The notes: generated from the sequence alone by a model not told the origin. Numbered from the stretch's first letter, positions 14,361 to 22,625 are shown. The stretch is DNA of 23,425 nt from Pirellulales bacterium (GCA_025924495.1 JAICIG010000063.1:1-23425); one strand, 5' to 3'. A program made the numbers and translations.

Positions 14361-16724
14361 TCACTCCCTGGTTTTCAACACGGCGACGAGGTCGAGATGA
14401 TCGAGCCGCCGCCGCACCGCGAGCCCCGAAACGATGGCTGCGGAGATCACAACGCTCGCCGCCATGGCGTAGGTCGCGGGCAAGATTACCAGCGGAATGC
14501 GGAACATTTCCGTGTCGTATCCCCAGGTCATAAACCAAGCCAGGCCGTAACCCAACGCCAAACCCGGCGGAACGGCCGCCAGTGTCAGGATGGCCAATTC
14601 GCCTAACAGAATGAACGAGATCTCGGCGCGCGTAAAGCCCAGCACGCGCAGGCTGGCCAGTTCGCGGCTGCGTTCGGCCACCGAGATGCGCGCGCTATTA
14701 TAGACTACGCCAAAGGCGATAATGGCGGCAAACGCCACATTGACGGCCTTCATCCGCAGCAGACTATCGGCCAGCGTCTCCTGGAGGCTCCGTCGGGCCG
14801 CGTCTTTTACGGTGGCGGCGGCGATTTGCGGCGTGACCTTGACCGCCGCATACAGCCTGGGCAAAACCTGAGAGTCGACGCGGAGAAACGCCCCTGAAAT
14901 GCAGCCGTCCTCGCGCATCAGGCGGTGCAACGCCTGCAAATCCATGTAGGCGCCAGTCCCGACAAAGTCAGAAATGACGGCGGTCACCAGCATGGCGCGC
15001 ACGGGGCGCTCGGCCTCGAGGACTTCAACGGTCAGCGGTTCTCCCTCGGCTACCCGCAACACTTCGGCCAGCTTCGCGCTCAGCACGATGCCGCCAGGCG
15101 GCAACCGCAGCGGCGAGCGAGTTTCGTCGAGCACGCGCAGCATTTGTGAATGCTCCGCCAGCCCGAGTATTTCGCTGCGCCGGCGCCGATGTCCGTTGCG
15201 CAAGCGGACGGGAACGGCGCGGAACGCCTCGCTGCCTAAAACTCCCGGCAAATGCTCGATATCATGCAACACGCCCTGCGAGGTCGGTTCGACGAGCGCC
15301 AGCGTCACGTCCTGCCGATGCATGACATCGAACTCCATGTGGATCAGATCATCCAAAGCGTCGCCGATAAAATTCCCCAACACGAGAATCGCCACAGCCA
15401 TCGCAATTCCAGCGACCGAGAGAGCAGCAGGGATCCAGCGCCGCTCGAGATTGCGAACGATGATTCGCATCGAATGGGAGAATAGCCATCCCATTCCCCA
15501 GCGCTCGAGCAGCGTCGGCCGGTATTGAGCCGGCGGTTCAGGGCGCATCGCCTCGGCAGGAGGCAGTCGCACCGCGCGGCGCACGGCGCCTAATGTTCCT
15601 AGCATGGCGGCCGCGCTACTTGTCGCCAACGCCCAGATTACGACCGAAGCGCTAAGGTGGTACTCGAGCAGCGGGAAGTGAAAAAATCGGGTGTACATAT
15701 TCGTCAAACCGCTTCCTAGCCAGGCCCCCAAGCCGGCGCCGAGCAAGGAACCGGCCGCAACGACCGTCAACACCATCTTCAGGTAGTGCAGTGCGATCTC
15801 GCGGCGCGTATAGCCGAAAGCCTTAAGTGCGGCAATCTGCTCGCGTTGGGCGCTAGTGATTCGCGACAACACCACATTCAATAAGAACGCCGCGACCAGC
15901 AGGAAGATTACCGGCGCGAACAAGCCCATATTGCGCAGCTCGCGAATTTCGTTGCTCAAGTAACGGTGCGAAACCTGGTCTTCCCGTCCGTAGGCGCTCA
16001 GACCGCCGTACGCATCGATCAGACGGTCGATCCGCGCCAGCACTTCCGGCTCGGAGGCTTCGGGCGAGAGGTAGCACGACAAGTCATTGAACGAGCTTCG
16101 CATGTCGAACGCCGCTGCCAGCTCGGTCTCTGCCATCCAGAACACGCCGAATGTTCGGTCGTTGGGAAATACCTCGCTGCCTCGAATCTGGTAAACATAT
16201 TCGGGCGAAAGCACGACGCCCACGATCGACAGCACCTCTCGGCGGCCATTGATCACCGCGGATACGCGATCGCCCGGCTCGAGTCCGTTCGCCGACGCAA
16301 AAGCCTCGGCAACCAAGGCTTCGCCCGCGCGGCCCGGTTCGATGTACCGCCCGCTGCGCAAATACAACGCATTCATCGCCGGCAGGCGGCCTTCAGGAAT
16401 CGAGATCAAGCGGCCCACGGCTGGCTGGTCCAGACCCGGCACGTCGAGCACGACGTCGGCGACGACGCGAGTTTGCACCTGGGCGACTCCGGGAATCGCC
16501 TCGAGCCGCGGACGCAAAGCAACAGGCGCCCGTTTCAGATGAGCGAATACGTGCGCGAACCGATAACGCTCATAGTACGTCGCTTGCGTCATCTCCAGCG
16601 ATTCGAGCGTGCTCAGCGACATCACAAACGTGCCGATGCCGCAGGCGATCACGGCGCCGATGGCTGTGAACTGGCCTCGCAGTTGCCAGACGTCGCGCAT
16701 GAGCTTGCGGTCGAGTGCGGTCAT
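14361..16724 (-). CDS. Two-module ABC exporter permease (FtsX/MacB superfamily)
   Basis: 787 residues. It has an N-terminal helix (about 18-38), a first periplasmic domain, an FtsX module (about 270-390, coupling loop REQIAALKAFGYTRREI), then a second copy of the same layout: helix around 435-455, periplasmic domain, FtsX module (about 660-780, loop RSRELASLRVLGFTRAEI). This is the fused form in which one chain supplies both halves of the channel, as in DevC/YbbP-like exporters. The frame can begin with TTG 16730, but ATG 16724 is preferred, with GGTGAG upstream in the end of the ATPase gene. The gap to the ATPase is 7 bp and to the adaptor gene 6 bp, so they are translated together. Confidence 0.92.
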   Translation of the reverse strand: MTALDRKLMRDVWQLRGQFTAIGAVIACGIGTFVMSLSTLESLEMTQATYYERYRFAHVFAHLKRAPVALRPRLEAIPGVAQVQTRVVADVVLDVPGLDQPAVGRLISIPEGRLPAMNALYLRSGRYIEPGRAGEALVAEAFASANGLEPGDRVSAVINGRREVLSIVGVVLSPEYVYQIRGSEVFPNDRTFGVFWMAETELAAAFDMRSSFNDLSCYLSPEASEPEVLARIDRLIDAYGGLSAYGREDQVSHRYLSNEIRELRNMGLFAPVIFLLVAAFLLNVVLSRITSAQREQIAALKAFGYTRREIALHYLKMVLTVVAAGSLLGAGLGAWLGSGLTNMYTRFFHFPLLEYHLSASVVIWALATSSAAAMLGTLGAVRRAVRLPPAEAMRPEPPAQYRPTLLERWGMGWLFSHSMRIIVRNLERRWIPAALSVAGIAMAVAILVLGNFIGDALDDLIHMEFDVMHRQDVTLALVEPTSQGVLHDIEHLPGVLGSEAFRAVPVRLRNGHRRRRSEILGLAEHSQMLRVLDETRSPLRLPPGGIVLSAKLAEVLRVAEGEPLTVEVLEAERPVRAMLVTAVISDFVGTGAYMDLQALHRLMREDGCISGAFLRVDSQVLPRLYAAVKVTPQIAAATVKDAARRSLQETLADSLLRMKAVNVAFAAIIAFGVVYNSARISVAERSRELASLRVLGFTRAEISFILLGELAILTLAAVPPGLALGYGLAWFMTWGYDTEMFRIPLVILPATYAMAASVVISAAIVSGLAVRRRLDHLDLVAVLKTRE

Positions 16725-16731
16725 CGGCAAC

Positions 16732-17487
16732 TCACCATTCCAACTGGGATGCCGGCTTTCGCTGCGCGTTGCTCCTGACGCCGGAAATTCGGCCGTCGAA
16801 GAGCGAAATCACGCGGTCGGCCATGCCCGCGATGGATGCGTTGTGCGTGATGACCGCGGTCGTTGCGCCCAGTTCGCGATTCACGCGATCGATCGCCTCC
16901 AGAACTTTGATGCCCGTCTTGACGTCGAGTGCACCGGTCGGTTCGTCGCAGAGCAACACTTCAGGTCGCTTGGCGATGGCGCGCGCGATTGCCACGCGCT
17001 GCTGTTCGCCGCCCGAGAGCTGAGCGGGAAAATGGTCCATTCGATCGGTCAGGCCTACCAGTTCCAAGGCCTCTTCCGCCTTCATTGGTTTGCGAGCGAT
17101 GTCGGTGACCAGCGCCACGTTCTCGCGCGCGGTCAAGCTCGGAATCAGGTTATAGAACTGGAACACGAAACCGACGTGGTCTCGGCGGTAGCGAGTCAGT
17201 TGGCGATCATCTTCAATCGTCAGATCATGATCGCGAAAATTGACGTGCCCGCTGGTCGGCACGTCAAGCCCGCCGAGGATGTTGAGCAGCGTCGACTTGC
17301 CGCTGCCCGAAGGCCCCAGCAGCACGACGAATTCTCCCGCATACAGTTCCAGATCGACCCCGCGCAAGGCCTGCACTTCGACCTCGCCCATCTGGTAAGT
17401 TTTCGTCAGTCCGCGGGCGACAAAGACCGCCGGCCGGTGAACCTCCGGCGGAACATCGTGCTCAGTCTTTTCACCGGACGAATACAT
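16732..17487 (-). CDS. ABC exporter ATPase (MacB/LolD/DevA type)
   Basis: 251 residues. Walker A is GPSGSGKST (58-66), the Q-loop is in FVFQ (107-110), the signature is LSGGEQQR (157-164), Walker B is [11 protein letters not shown] (178-188) with catalytic Glu, and the H-loop is in VITHN. TGALD and the short Q-loop segment [18 protein letters not shown] are typical of the MacB/LolD group, which drives substrate extrusion from the periplasmic face and not classical import. It is the first gene of an ATPase-permease-adaptor operon. The N-terminal 18 residues are extra and poorly conserved. The ribosome site is weak. It might also serve the orphan permeases at 1767-4160, which is speculative. 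Confidence 0.96.
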   Translation of the reverse strand: MYSSGEKTEHDVPPEVHRPAVFVARGLTKTYQMGEVEVQALRGVDLELYAGEFVVLLGPSGSGKSTLLNILGGLDVPTSGHVNFRDHDLTIEDDRQLTRYRRDHVGFVFQFYNLIPSLTARENVALVTDIARKPMKAEEALELVGLTDRMDHFPAQLSGGEQQRVAIARAIAKRPEVLLCDEPTGALDVKTGIKVLEAIDRVNRELGATTAVITHNASIAGMADRVISLFDGRISGVRSNAQRKPASQLEW

Positions 17488-17795
17488 CAGAACAGTGATC
17501 GGAGGCGCCGTTTGATCTGCAAACCTTGCGTCGTTGGCCAGCTTGTCAGGTGCGTTCCATTTTGGCTTGCGTGCTTAAGGCAACAGCGAGCGAATTGGCT
17601 GCTATCGAATGCGAACGCCCTCGAGCCTCGGCCAGTAACCATTCTACTGGCTGAGCGCCAGCTTGGCTCGCCCTATCTCATCACGACAGTCAAGAACGGC
17701 CTTTGGTTTAACGCCGGAGCGCTGGAAGAAATCAGCCCAAAGACTTACCGCCTTGGCGACGTCAGGCGAGTAGCCGCCTGCCGAGTTGCTTCTGG
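17488..17795. other. Intergenic region upstream of the ABC operon
   Basis: About 310 bp. A systematic look for GG-N10-GC on the minus strand found no sigma-54-like promoter here, unlike the stress genes on either side. The visible feature is the dyad at 17631-17651. A long plus-strand frame crossing this region is antisense to the ATPase gene and is not called. Confidence 0.5.
17631..17651. promoter_or_regulatory. Perfect dyad GCCAGTA-N7-TACTGGC
   Basis: Seven-base arms (17631-17637, 17645-17651) are separated by 7 bp, about 145 bp upstream of the ATPase start. Spacing and symmetry suit a dimeric repressor or activator. It could also be a 3' hairpin of the BON transcript, though there is no T-run. 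Confidence 0.4.
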
Positions 17796-18116
17796 CTATC
17801 GGACGGCGATAAGCGACGGCTGCAATCCGGGCGTTACGATCAACCGGTCAATCACGTTCAGCACGCCCGCGACATGTCGGCAGCCTTCGCAGATACGCCA
17901 TTTGATGGATGCCGAGGCGACCATCCCGCGCAAAAGGACATTGCCGTTCATGATCGTGAAGCGTATGCATTCCAAGCCGTCAATGTTCCGCAGAGCCAGG
18001 TAACTGAGCACGCGACGTTGCAGATGTTTATCCGAGGGACGTTGCCCGGGTTCGGCGGAATCATCACAGGTGCGGTTCTGAAAGGGCGAGTTTTGAGCGG
18101 GTCCGAAGGCTACCAT
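17796..18116 (-). CDS. Small BON-domain protein
   Basis: 106 residues. From about residue 35 the sequence follows the BON pattern: LQRRVLSYLALRNIDGLECI, then the strand-turn NGNVLLRGMV (family consensus NGxVxLxGxV), then a helix and CRHVAGVLNVIDRLIV (consensus ar-V-GV-xV-d-L-V). BON domains bind phospholipid membranes and are typical of OsmY-like stress proteins. Here there is only one BON and no signal peptide, so it is probably cytoplasmic or misses an N-terminal part. The start at ATG 18116 is the best in-frame choice, but its ribosome site is weak; the frame is open to 18227. No sigma-54-like promoter was found. Confidence 0.68.
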   Translation of the reverse strand: MVAFGPAQNSPFQNRTCDDSAEPGQRPSDKHLQRRVLSYLALRNIDGLECIRFTIMNGNVLLRGMVASASIKWRICEGCRHVAGVLNVIDRLIVTPGLQPSLIAVR

Positions 18117-18190
18117 GAGTCGGAATTCTCGGTGCGATGGCGGGAAGAATAACAGGCGGGAATTATCTTGAGCCGGGCAGCTACGCACCG

Positions 18191-18225
18191 GCCGGGACGC
18201 CCGCAAACTGCCGCGGCGTCCCGGC
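18191..18225 (-). terminator. Large perfect hairpin after hsp20-2 (no T-run)
   Basis: GCCGGGACGCC and GGCGTCCCGGC, an 11-bp perfect stem with a 13-nt loop, begin 31 bp after the hsp20-2 stop. No U-tract follows, so it may act as an RNA 3' stabiliser or a pause/terminator of the hairpin-only kind. It also lies in the leader region of the BON gene. Confidence 0.5.
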
Positions 18226-18256
18226 ACGTGAACGTAGCGGATCCGTTAAGGTCAAC

Positions 18257-18709
18257 TCAGACGCCAACCTTGATCTGTTTCGGCTTGGTCTTTTCGCTTT
18301 TGGGCAGCACGATCTTGAGCACGCCGTCAGTGCAGCGCGCTTCGATCTTGGCTTCTTCCACGACGCCGGGCAGCGGAATCGATCGATAAAAGCTTCCAAA
18401 GCTCGACTCGAGTCGATGGAAGGTCTTGCCTTTTTCTTCCTTCTCTTCCTTCCGTTCGCCGGAAACGATCAGATTCTGTTTTTGCAATTCAACCTTCACG
18501 TCTTCCGCTTTCATGCCGGGCAGGTCGACGTTCACCTCGTACTGAGCGTCCGTTTCCGCAACGTTGACCTGCGGAAGGTAGGCGTCCAATCCTTGCCATT
18601 CGCCATCGCCCGCTCCGAAGAACCGTTGCATCAAGTTTTCCATTTCTCGGGCAAAACCTTCGAACGGGCGGGGCAGTCTTTCTGCTTGTGGAACCAACGA
18701 GCGAATCAT
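18257..18709 (-). CDS. Small heat shock protein, Hsp20/alpha-crystallin family (copy 2)
   Basis: 150 residues. A short N-terminal arm (LPRPFEGFAREMENLMQRFF) precedes the alpha-crystallin domain, about 45-140, with YEVNVDLPGMKAEDVKVELQ, the signature RSIPLPGVVEEAKIEARCTDGVLKI-LPK and a C-terminal IKV anchor in QIKVGV. The role is ATP-independent holding of unfolding proteins. It shares its architecture and much of its alpha-crystallin domain with copy 1, but the N-terminal arm is shorter and different. A perfect AGGAGG (18718-18723) lies 8 nt before ATG 18709, and a sigma-54-like promoter at 18816-18831. Confidence 0.95.
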   Translation of the reverse strand: MIRSLVPQAERLPRPFEGFAREMENLMQRFFGAGDGEWQGLDAYLPQVNVAETDAQYEVNVDLPGMKAEDVKVELQKQNLIVSGERKEEKEEKGKTFHRLESSFGSFYRSIPLPGVVEEAKIEARCTDGVLKIVLPKSEKTKPKQIKVGV

Positions 18710-18717
18710 GTCTTGTG

Positions 18718-18723
18718 CCTCCT
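18718..18723 (-). promoter_or_regulatory. Consensus ribosome binding site of hsp20-2
   Basis: A full AGGAGG with 8-nt spacing to ATG 18709, the strongest in the window. It suggests high expression. Confidence 0.85.
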
Positions 18724-18815
18724 AGAATTGAGTAACGTCCTAAAGCATAGGAACTGAATGTATCTGCCGTCCCAAACTGGAGTGGCTGGTTTACTGGCAA
18801 CTTTTTGCTGGCAGA

Positions 18816-18831
18816 TGCAAAACGCATGCCC
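18816..18831 (-). promoter_or_regulatory. Candidate sigma-54 promoter for hsp20-2
   Basis: On the minus strand the sequence is GGGCATGCGTTTTGCA, with GG-N10-GC spacing and a perfect TTGCA -12 element; the -24 element is GGCATG. The predicted start near 18804 gives a leader of about 95 nt, similar to hsp20-1. Confidence 0.68.
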
Positions 18832-18861
18832 GCGCTCGGCCGGCGAATAACCGCTGGAATT

Positions 18862-18897
18862 GCCGATCGCTAGCACCGCGAGGGCGTGCGGATCGGC
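18862..18897. promoter_or_regulatory. Nested dyad between hsp20-2 and the alcohol dehydrogenase gene
   Basis: GCCGATC (18862-18868) pairs with GATCGGC (18891-18897); inside it GCAC (18873-18876) pairs with GTGC (18886-18889). It lies 31-66 bp upstream of the hsp20-2 -24 element, in a divergent control region. An operator is possible; an RNA hairpin is also possible. Confidence 0.38.
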
Positions 18898-19044
18898 GCG
18901 CAGGTGTGCTTGATAGCTCTTTTGTGCATCTCATGTCGACGCATCGCATTGAACGCCGTGGATTCAAGAACCCTCCCGTCGCGCGGCAAAGCTTTTGACA
19001 ACATTGATCTATCCGGCATTGCTGGCGAGGCTAGGATCAAGATT

Positions 19045-20031
19045 ATGAAAGCCATGTTACTTGATTCGGCCCGGCGGCCCTTGAGAGCCGCGGATCTTCC
19101 CCAGCCAAAGCCCGGCGCCGGACAATTGCTGCTGCGCGTCAAGGCATGCGGGGTCTGCCGCACCGATTTGCACGTGGTCGACGGAGAGTTGCCCCAGCCC
19201 AAGCTGCCGTTAGTCCCCGGCCACGAAGTCGTGGGGGTCGTGGAAGCCGCGGGCGAAGGCGCGACCGACGTAGCGCTTGGCGCGCGCATGGGAGTGCCGT
19301 GGCTCGGCTGGACATGCGGCGAGTGCTTTTTTTGCCGGCGCGGCGAGGAAAACCTGTGCGACCGCGCCCGCTTCACAGGCTATCAACTGGATGGCGGCTA
19401 TGCCGAGTATATCGTCGCCGATCGCCGGTTCTGTTTTCCCATTCCCGACGGCTACTCCGATGCGAACGCGGCTCCGCTCTTGTGCGCGGGCTTGATCGGC
19501 TATCGCTCGCTACGAATGACGGGCGAAGCGAAGCGTCTGGGCTTCTATGGGTTCGGGGCGGCAGCGCACATCTTGATTCAGGTCGCGACGTTTCAGCAAC
19601 GCGAAGTCTTTGCGTTTGTGCGACCGGGCGACCTCGAGGCACAGGAGTTCGCCAGATCGCTTGGAGCCGTGTGGGCCGGCGACTCGGACGTCTGTCCGCC
19701 GCAGTCGCTTGACGCGGCCATCCTGTTCGCACCCGTCGGCGCTTTGGTTCCCGCGGCGCTGCGCGCTGTGCGCAAAGGGGGCGTGGTGGTCTGCGCCGGC
19801 ATTCACATGAGCGACATCCCCTCGTTTCCCTATGACATCCTGTGGGGTGAGCGCGTAATTCGATCGGTGGCGAACCTGTCGCGGCAAGACGGCGCCGAGT
19901 TCATGGAGTTATTGCGTGAGGTTCCCATCCGCACTGAAGTGCAAATCTATCCGCTCGAGAAGGCCAATCAGGCCCTCGGCGATCTGCGAAACGGCGAAGT
20001 TCGCGGCGCGGCCGTGCTGCTCGTCGATTAG
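19045..20031 (+). CDS. Zinc-dependent alcohol dehydrogenase (MDR family, TIGR02822-like)
   Basis: 328 residues, predicted to oxidise alcohols or reduce aldehydes with NAD(P). Catalytic zinc ligands are expected at C38 (ACGVCRTDLH), H60 (GHE) and C147 (PLLCAG). The structural zinc site is complete: C91, C94, C97 and C105 in CGECFFCRRGEENLC. The cofactor loop is GFYGFGAAAH (166-175), where the third Gly of GxGxxG is replaced, as in the adh_fam_2 subgroup. The segments APVGALVPAALRAV and AGIHMSDIPSFPYDILWGER also fit that subgroup. The start is at ATG 19045, with AGGA upstream; the frame is open to 18886. Only a defective sigma-54-like sequence (CGGCAAAGCTTTTGAC, GA instead of GC) lies before it, at 18984-18999. 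Confidence 0.92.
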   Translation: MKAMLLDSARRPLRAADLPQPKPGAGQLLLRVKACGVCRTDLHVVDGELPQPKLPLVPGHEVVGVVEAAGEGATDVALGARMGVPWLGWTCGECFFCRRGEENLCDRARFTGYQLDGGYAEYIVADRRFCFPIPDGYSDANAAPLLCAGLIGYRSLRMTGEAKRLGFYGFGAAAHILIQVATFQQREVFAFVRPGDLEAQEFARSLGAVWAGDSDVCPPQSLDAAILFAPVGALVPAALRAVRKGGVVVCAGIHMSDIPSFPYDILWGERVIRSVANLSRQDGAEFMELLREVPIRTEVQIYPLEKANQALGDLRNGEVRGAAVLLVD

Positions 20032-20060
20032 GACAACGCGGTTCGATTGCCGGTGAGAGA

Positions 20061-21164
20061 TCAGTAATTCCTGACCCACGCCATGATGATCTCGAACGCG
20101 ATCAGCAGGATGACCGTCAACTCCAAGAGCTCGGTGCGGTGCCGGGAGGCCTGGTCCGACAACACCTGGTAGACGCTCTCCGCAACTTGCAGCGACCGGT
20201 GAATGCTGTTCGTCCATTCCTCAAGATGAAACTTGGCTGCCAGCAGCCGGTACGTGCGCGCCAGATACTGATCGCCCATCAACTTCAGTACATTACTTGT
20301 CCGTTCCACGACCGCGTTGGCCTCGATCTTCAAGTCGCCCAGGTCGCGCATGGGTCGCACGTGAGTTCGCCAGGGAAAGAGCCAGGCACGGGGCGATCGA
20401 TGCACCAAGGAGTAAGCGGCCGCCAGTTGATCGTCGAGCCGAGTATCCGTGTGCCGAAACTCCAATAGTTGCAGATTGGCAAATTCAATCGTTTGCAGCG
20501 TTTCCTCGCAATCGCGATCGACAAGCACAGCCGCGGACCATTCGAGAATCAGCAGATCCTTCGGGCTGTAGCTGAGGCGGAGCCGCAGCGATTCCGTAAC
20601 CTCTTCCTGGCTGAGCGGCTCCGCCTCGAGACGCAACAGGCCCGCCAGCCAATCGGCCGAATCGCGCATTAGTTGGGCGGGCGGCGGCAACGAGCCGTCG
20701 GTCGGAAGGACGAAGACGAAGTACTCCTCGCTCAGCGCGCTCCAGGCAGGTCCTTGGATGGCGGGGAGCAGATGCTGATAGAGCGACTCGCTGGCGCGGC
20801 GCGCGGCCAGCACGATAGGCTCCGCGTCGCTCAGCGAATTCGCGAGTCCGGTCAAGCCAGCCGGGTTGAGGCAGAAGGGAACATGCAACGCCACATTGAC
20901 CGCGGCGAAATCGAATACCGTGGCTTCCGCTTCGACTTCGATGGCGCCCAACGGCGCCAGCGAAAGCGACGCCTTGGGCAGAGTAAAGCGGAGCGGAGCC
21001 GGACGATACGCAATGGATGAAGGGGTGCGCGGGCGGCGCGCCAGCGGACGAAACTGCGACGGCGCCAATTGCCGGGCGTGCTCCAAGTTAACCTCGTCCC
21101 CCCAGTCAAACGCCACGGCGACGCGCAAGATTCCAGTCAGCCCAACAGCGGGATCCATCGTCAT
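20061..21164 (-). CDS. RMD1/DUF155-like membrane-anchored protein
   Basis: 367 residues from ATG 21164 (GGAAAG four bases upstream; a second ATG lies at 21158). The N-terminal two thirds show no familiar catalytic motif. The C-terminal part looks like bacterial RMD1/DUF155 proteins: NLQLLEFRHTDTRLDDQL, then LGDLKIEANAVVERTSNVLK, GDQYLARTYRLLAAKFHLEEW, a long helical stretch and a final transmembrane helix with short tail (LLELTVILLIAFEIIMAWVRNY, last 22 residues). The conserved ending E-LLE-(I/V)ILLI-xE is the family's tail anchor. Eukaryotic members (RMND1, Rmd1) work in mitochondria; bacterial function is unknown. It is convergent with the alcohol dehydrogenase gene, 29 bp apart, and divergent from galT. 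Confidence 0.65.
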   Translation of the reverse strand: MTMDPAVGLTGILRVAVAFDWGDEVNLEHARQLAPSQFRPLARRPRTPSSIAYRPAPLRFTLPKASLSLAPLGAIEVEAEATVFDFAAVNVALHVPFCLNPAGLTGLANSLSDAEPIVLAARRASESLYQHLLPAIQGPAWSALSEEYFVFVLPTDGSLPPPAQLMRDSADWLAGLLRLEAEPLSQEEVTESLRLRLSYSPKDLLILEWSAAVLVDRDCEETLQTIEFANLQLLEFRHTDTRLDDQLAAAYSLVHRSPRAWLFPWRTHVRPMRDLGDLKIEANAVVERTSNVLKLMGDQYLARTYRLLAAKFHLEEWTNSIHRSLQVAESVYQVLSDQASRHRTELLELTVILLIAFEIIMAWVRNY

Positions 21165-21253
21165 CGGTCTTTCCAGCCAATTCGTTTGCGGATTTGAGCT
21201 CGCGCCCTGATTTCGCCTGAGTCCGCCGCGATTCAAGATACAATATCGTCGCT

Positions 21254-21272
21254 CGATTGCTCGCACCAATCG
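21254..21272. promoter_or_regulatory. Dyad CGATTG-N7-CAATCG upstream of the galT promoter
   Basis: Six-base perfect arms (21254-21259, 21267-21272) are separated by 7 bp, 115-133 bp upstream of the -24 element of galT. The position suits an enhancer-binding protein site; it is equally close to the start of the RMD1-like gene. Confidence 0.38.
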
Positions 21273-21386
21273 TCTCCGCGGCATCATCCGCTGATTTCAA
21301 CTGCGCGTCTGGACGCCTGCGCGGATCTGCGCGAAAATCGGCGTTCCGGCGCCGCCGTATCAGGCTGAGAGATTGGGGGTGCGGCG

Positions 21387-21402
21387 TGGCGCGTAAATTG
21401 CT
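21387..21402 (+). promoter_or_regulatory. Candidate sigma-54 promoter for galT
   Basis: The sequence is TGGCGCGTAAATTGCT, one mismatch from TGGCACG-N4-TTGCT, with GG-N10-GC spacing. The predicted start near 21413 gives a leader of about 36 nt and supports ATG 21449 as the true start, since the open frame upstream would lie outside the transcript. Confidence 0.73.
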
Positions 21403-21448
21403 CCACGTACGCCGGAAGGGTTCAATTCACTCTCTCAACTTCATCACG

Positions 21449-22498
21449 ATGTCGCAATTACGATTTGACGTTTCCACCGGGGACTGGGTAGTTTTTGCAC
21501 CTTCGCGCGCCTTGCGCCCGCAGCATGCCCCTGCGGAAACGCGTCCGCACGACGCGCATCCCGCGCAGTGTCCTTTTTGCCCCGGCAATGAGGCCTTTAC
21601 TCCGCCGGAAATTTACACCGTGCGTTCCTCACGCGGCGATAACGGCTGGCTGGTCCGCGTGATACCAAATAAGTTCCCTGCGTTGCAGATCGAGGCCGAT
21701 ACGCGTCGCATCGAAGAGGGACCGTCGTTTCATTCCATGGGCGGCTGCGGCGCCCACGAAGTAATCGTCGAGTCGCCCGAGCATACAGTATTTCTCGCGC
21801 AACAGTCGGTCGAGCAAATTGAGCTGGTGCTGCGCACCGTGCAACTGCGACAGCAAGACTTGATGCGCGACCGGCGATTTCAGGCGTTGATCGCTTTCAA
21901 GAATCACGGTATGGCCGCGGGAACATCGCTCGAACATCCGCACTGGCAGATGATTGCAACGCCGGTCGTTCCCCGTCTCCTTCGGCAGAAACATGCGGTG
22001 GCGGCGGAATACTTCGACCGCACCGGCGATTGCCTGTATTGCGTAACGCTCGCCGATGAAATGGCGTCCGGCAAACGCATTCTGGCCGCGAATCCCGCAT
22101 ATACCGCGCTTTTGCCCTATGCCTCGCACGTGCCGTTTGAAACCTGGATCGTGCCGCGGCGCGCCCGGGCCGCCTTCACTTCGGTTCCCACCGAAGAATT
22201 GCGGCCGCTCGCAGAACTCCTGCGATTGGTCCTGCTCAAACTGTATACGGCGCTTGACAACCCCAGTTTCAATCTGACGATCGACACCGTGTCTCGCGGC
22301 GATGAAGAAAAGGAATACTTTCTATGGCATCTAAGAATCCTGCCGCGGCTGACGACTCCGGCCGGATTCGAAATGGGCAGCGGCATGTCGATCAACACCG
22401 TACTGCCCGAGGATGCTCGGGATTTTCTCAGCGAAGTCGCAACGACAAGCAATCATGCCGTGCAACTTTCCAGTTCGGCGGCAGGCCAACCTTCCTAG
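21449..22498 (+). CDS. GalT-family hexose-1-phosphate nucleotidyltransferase
   Basis: 349 residues of the galactose-1-phosphate uridylyltransferase branch of the HIT superfamily. A zinc-knuckle-like CPFCPGNE (41-48), GAHEVIVESPEH (101-112) and the active-site HPHWQ (163-167) are seen; H165 would be the nucleotidylated His. A second Cys pair lies in GDCLYC. Classical GalT has HPHGQ; the Trp variant, and the isolated setting without galK or galE, leave open an ADP-glucose or other sugar-nucleotide phosphorylase-type activity. ATG 21449 has no clear Shine-Dalgarno, but the GalT-like sequence (LRFDVSTGDWVVFAPSR) begins right after it and a sigma-54-like promoter sits 47 bp upstream. The last 25 residues are unconserved. 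Confidence 0.85.
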   Translation: MSQLRFDVSTGDWVVFAPSRALRPQHAPAETRPHDAHPAQCPFCPGNEAFTPPEIYTVRSSRGDNGWLVRVIPNKFPALQIEADTRRIEEGPSFHSMGGCGAHEVIVESPEHTVFLAQQSVEQIELVLRTVQLRQQDLMRDRRFQALIAFKNHGMAAGTSLEHPHWQMIATPVVPRLLRQKHAVAAEYFDRTGDCLYCVTLADEMASGKRILAANPAYTALLPYASHVPFETWIVPRRARAAFTSVPTEELRPLAELLRLVLLKLYTALDNPSFNLTIDTVSRGDEEKEYFLWHLRILPRLTTPAGFEMGSGMSINTVLPEDARDFLSEVATTSNHAVQLSSSAAGQPS

Positions 22499-22588
22499 GC
22501 GAGCGGTTGCAGTTCTTGCTTGCTGGTAAATGGCCTGAATCAGCGAATTGGTTGGGGCAACGAGCGAACCGCAAGCCCGCGACTGTGC

Positions 22589-22625
22589 AAAGTGTGCGGT
22601 GACATGCGCCACACAGCACACTTTT
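22589..22625 (+). terminator. Inverted repeat after galT: terminator or Usp enhancer site
   Basis: AAAGTGTGC (22589-22597) pairs perfectly with GCACACTTT (22616-22624), with four T at 22622-22625. It lies 90 bp after the galT stop, which suits a modest intrinsic terminator. It also lies 81-116 bp upstream of the -24 element of the Usp gene, where an activator could bind as DNA. Both uses are possible. Confidence 0.5.

Noticed and set aside
16609..18003. 464-codon plus-strand open frame
   Set aside because: It is antisense to the well-supported ABC ATPase and the start of the permease; its sequence is rich in Arg, His and Gln with no family-like pattern.
18984..18999. Sigma-54-like sequence CGGCAAAGCTTTTGAC before the alcohol dehydrogenase gene
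   Set aside because: Position and spacing are good, but the essential GC of the -12 element is GA. It is noted in the gene entry and not called as a promoter.
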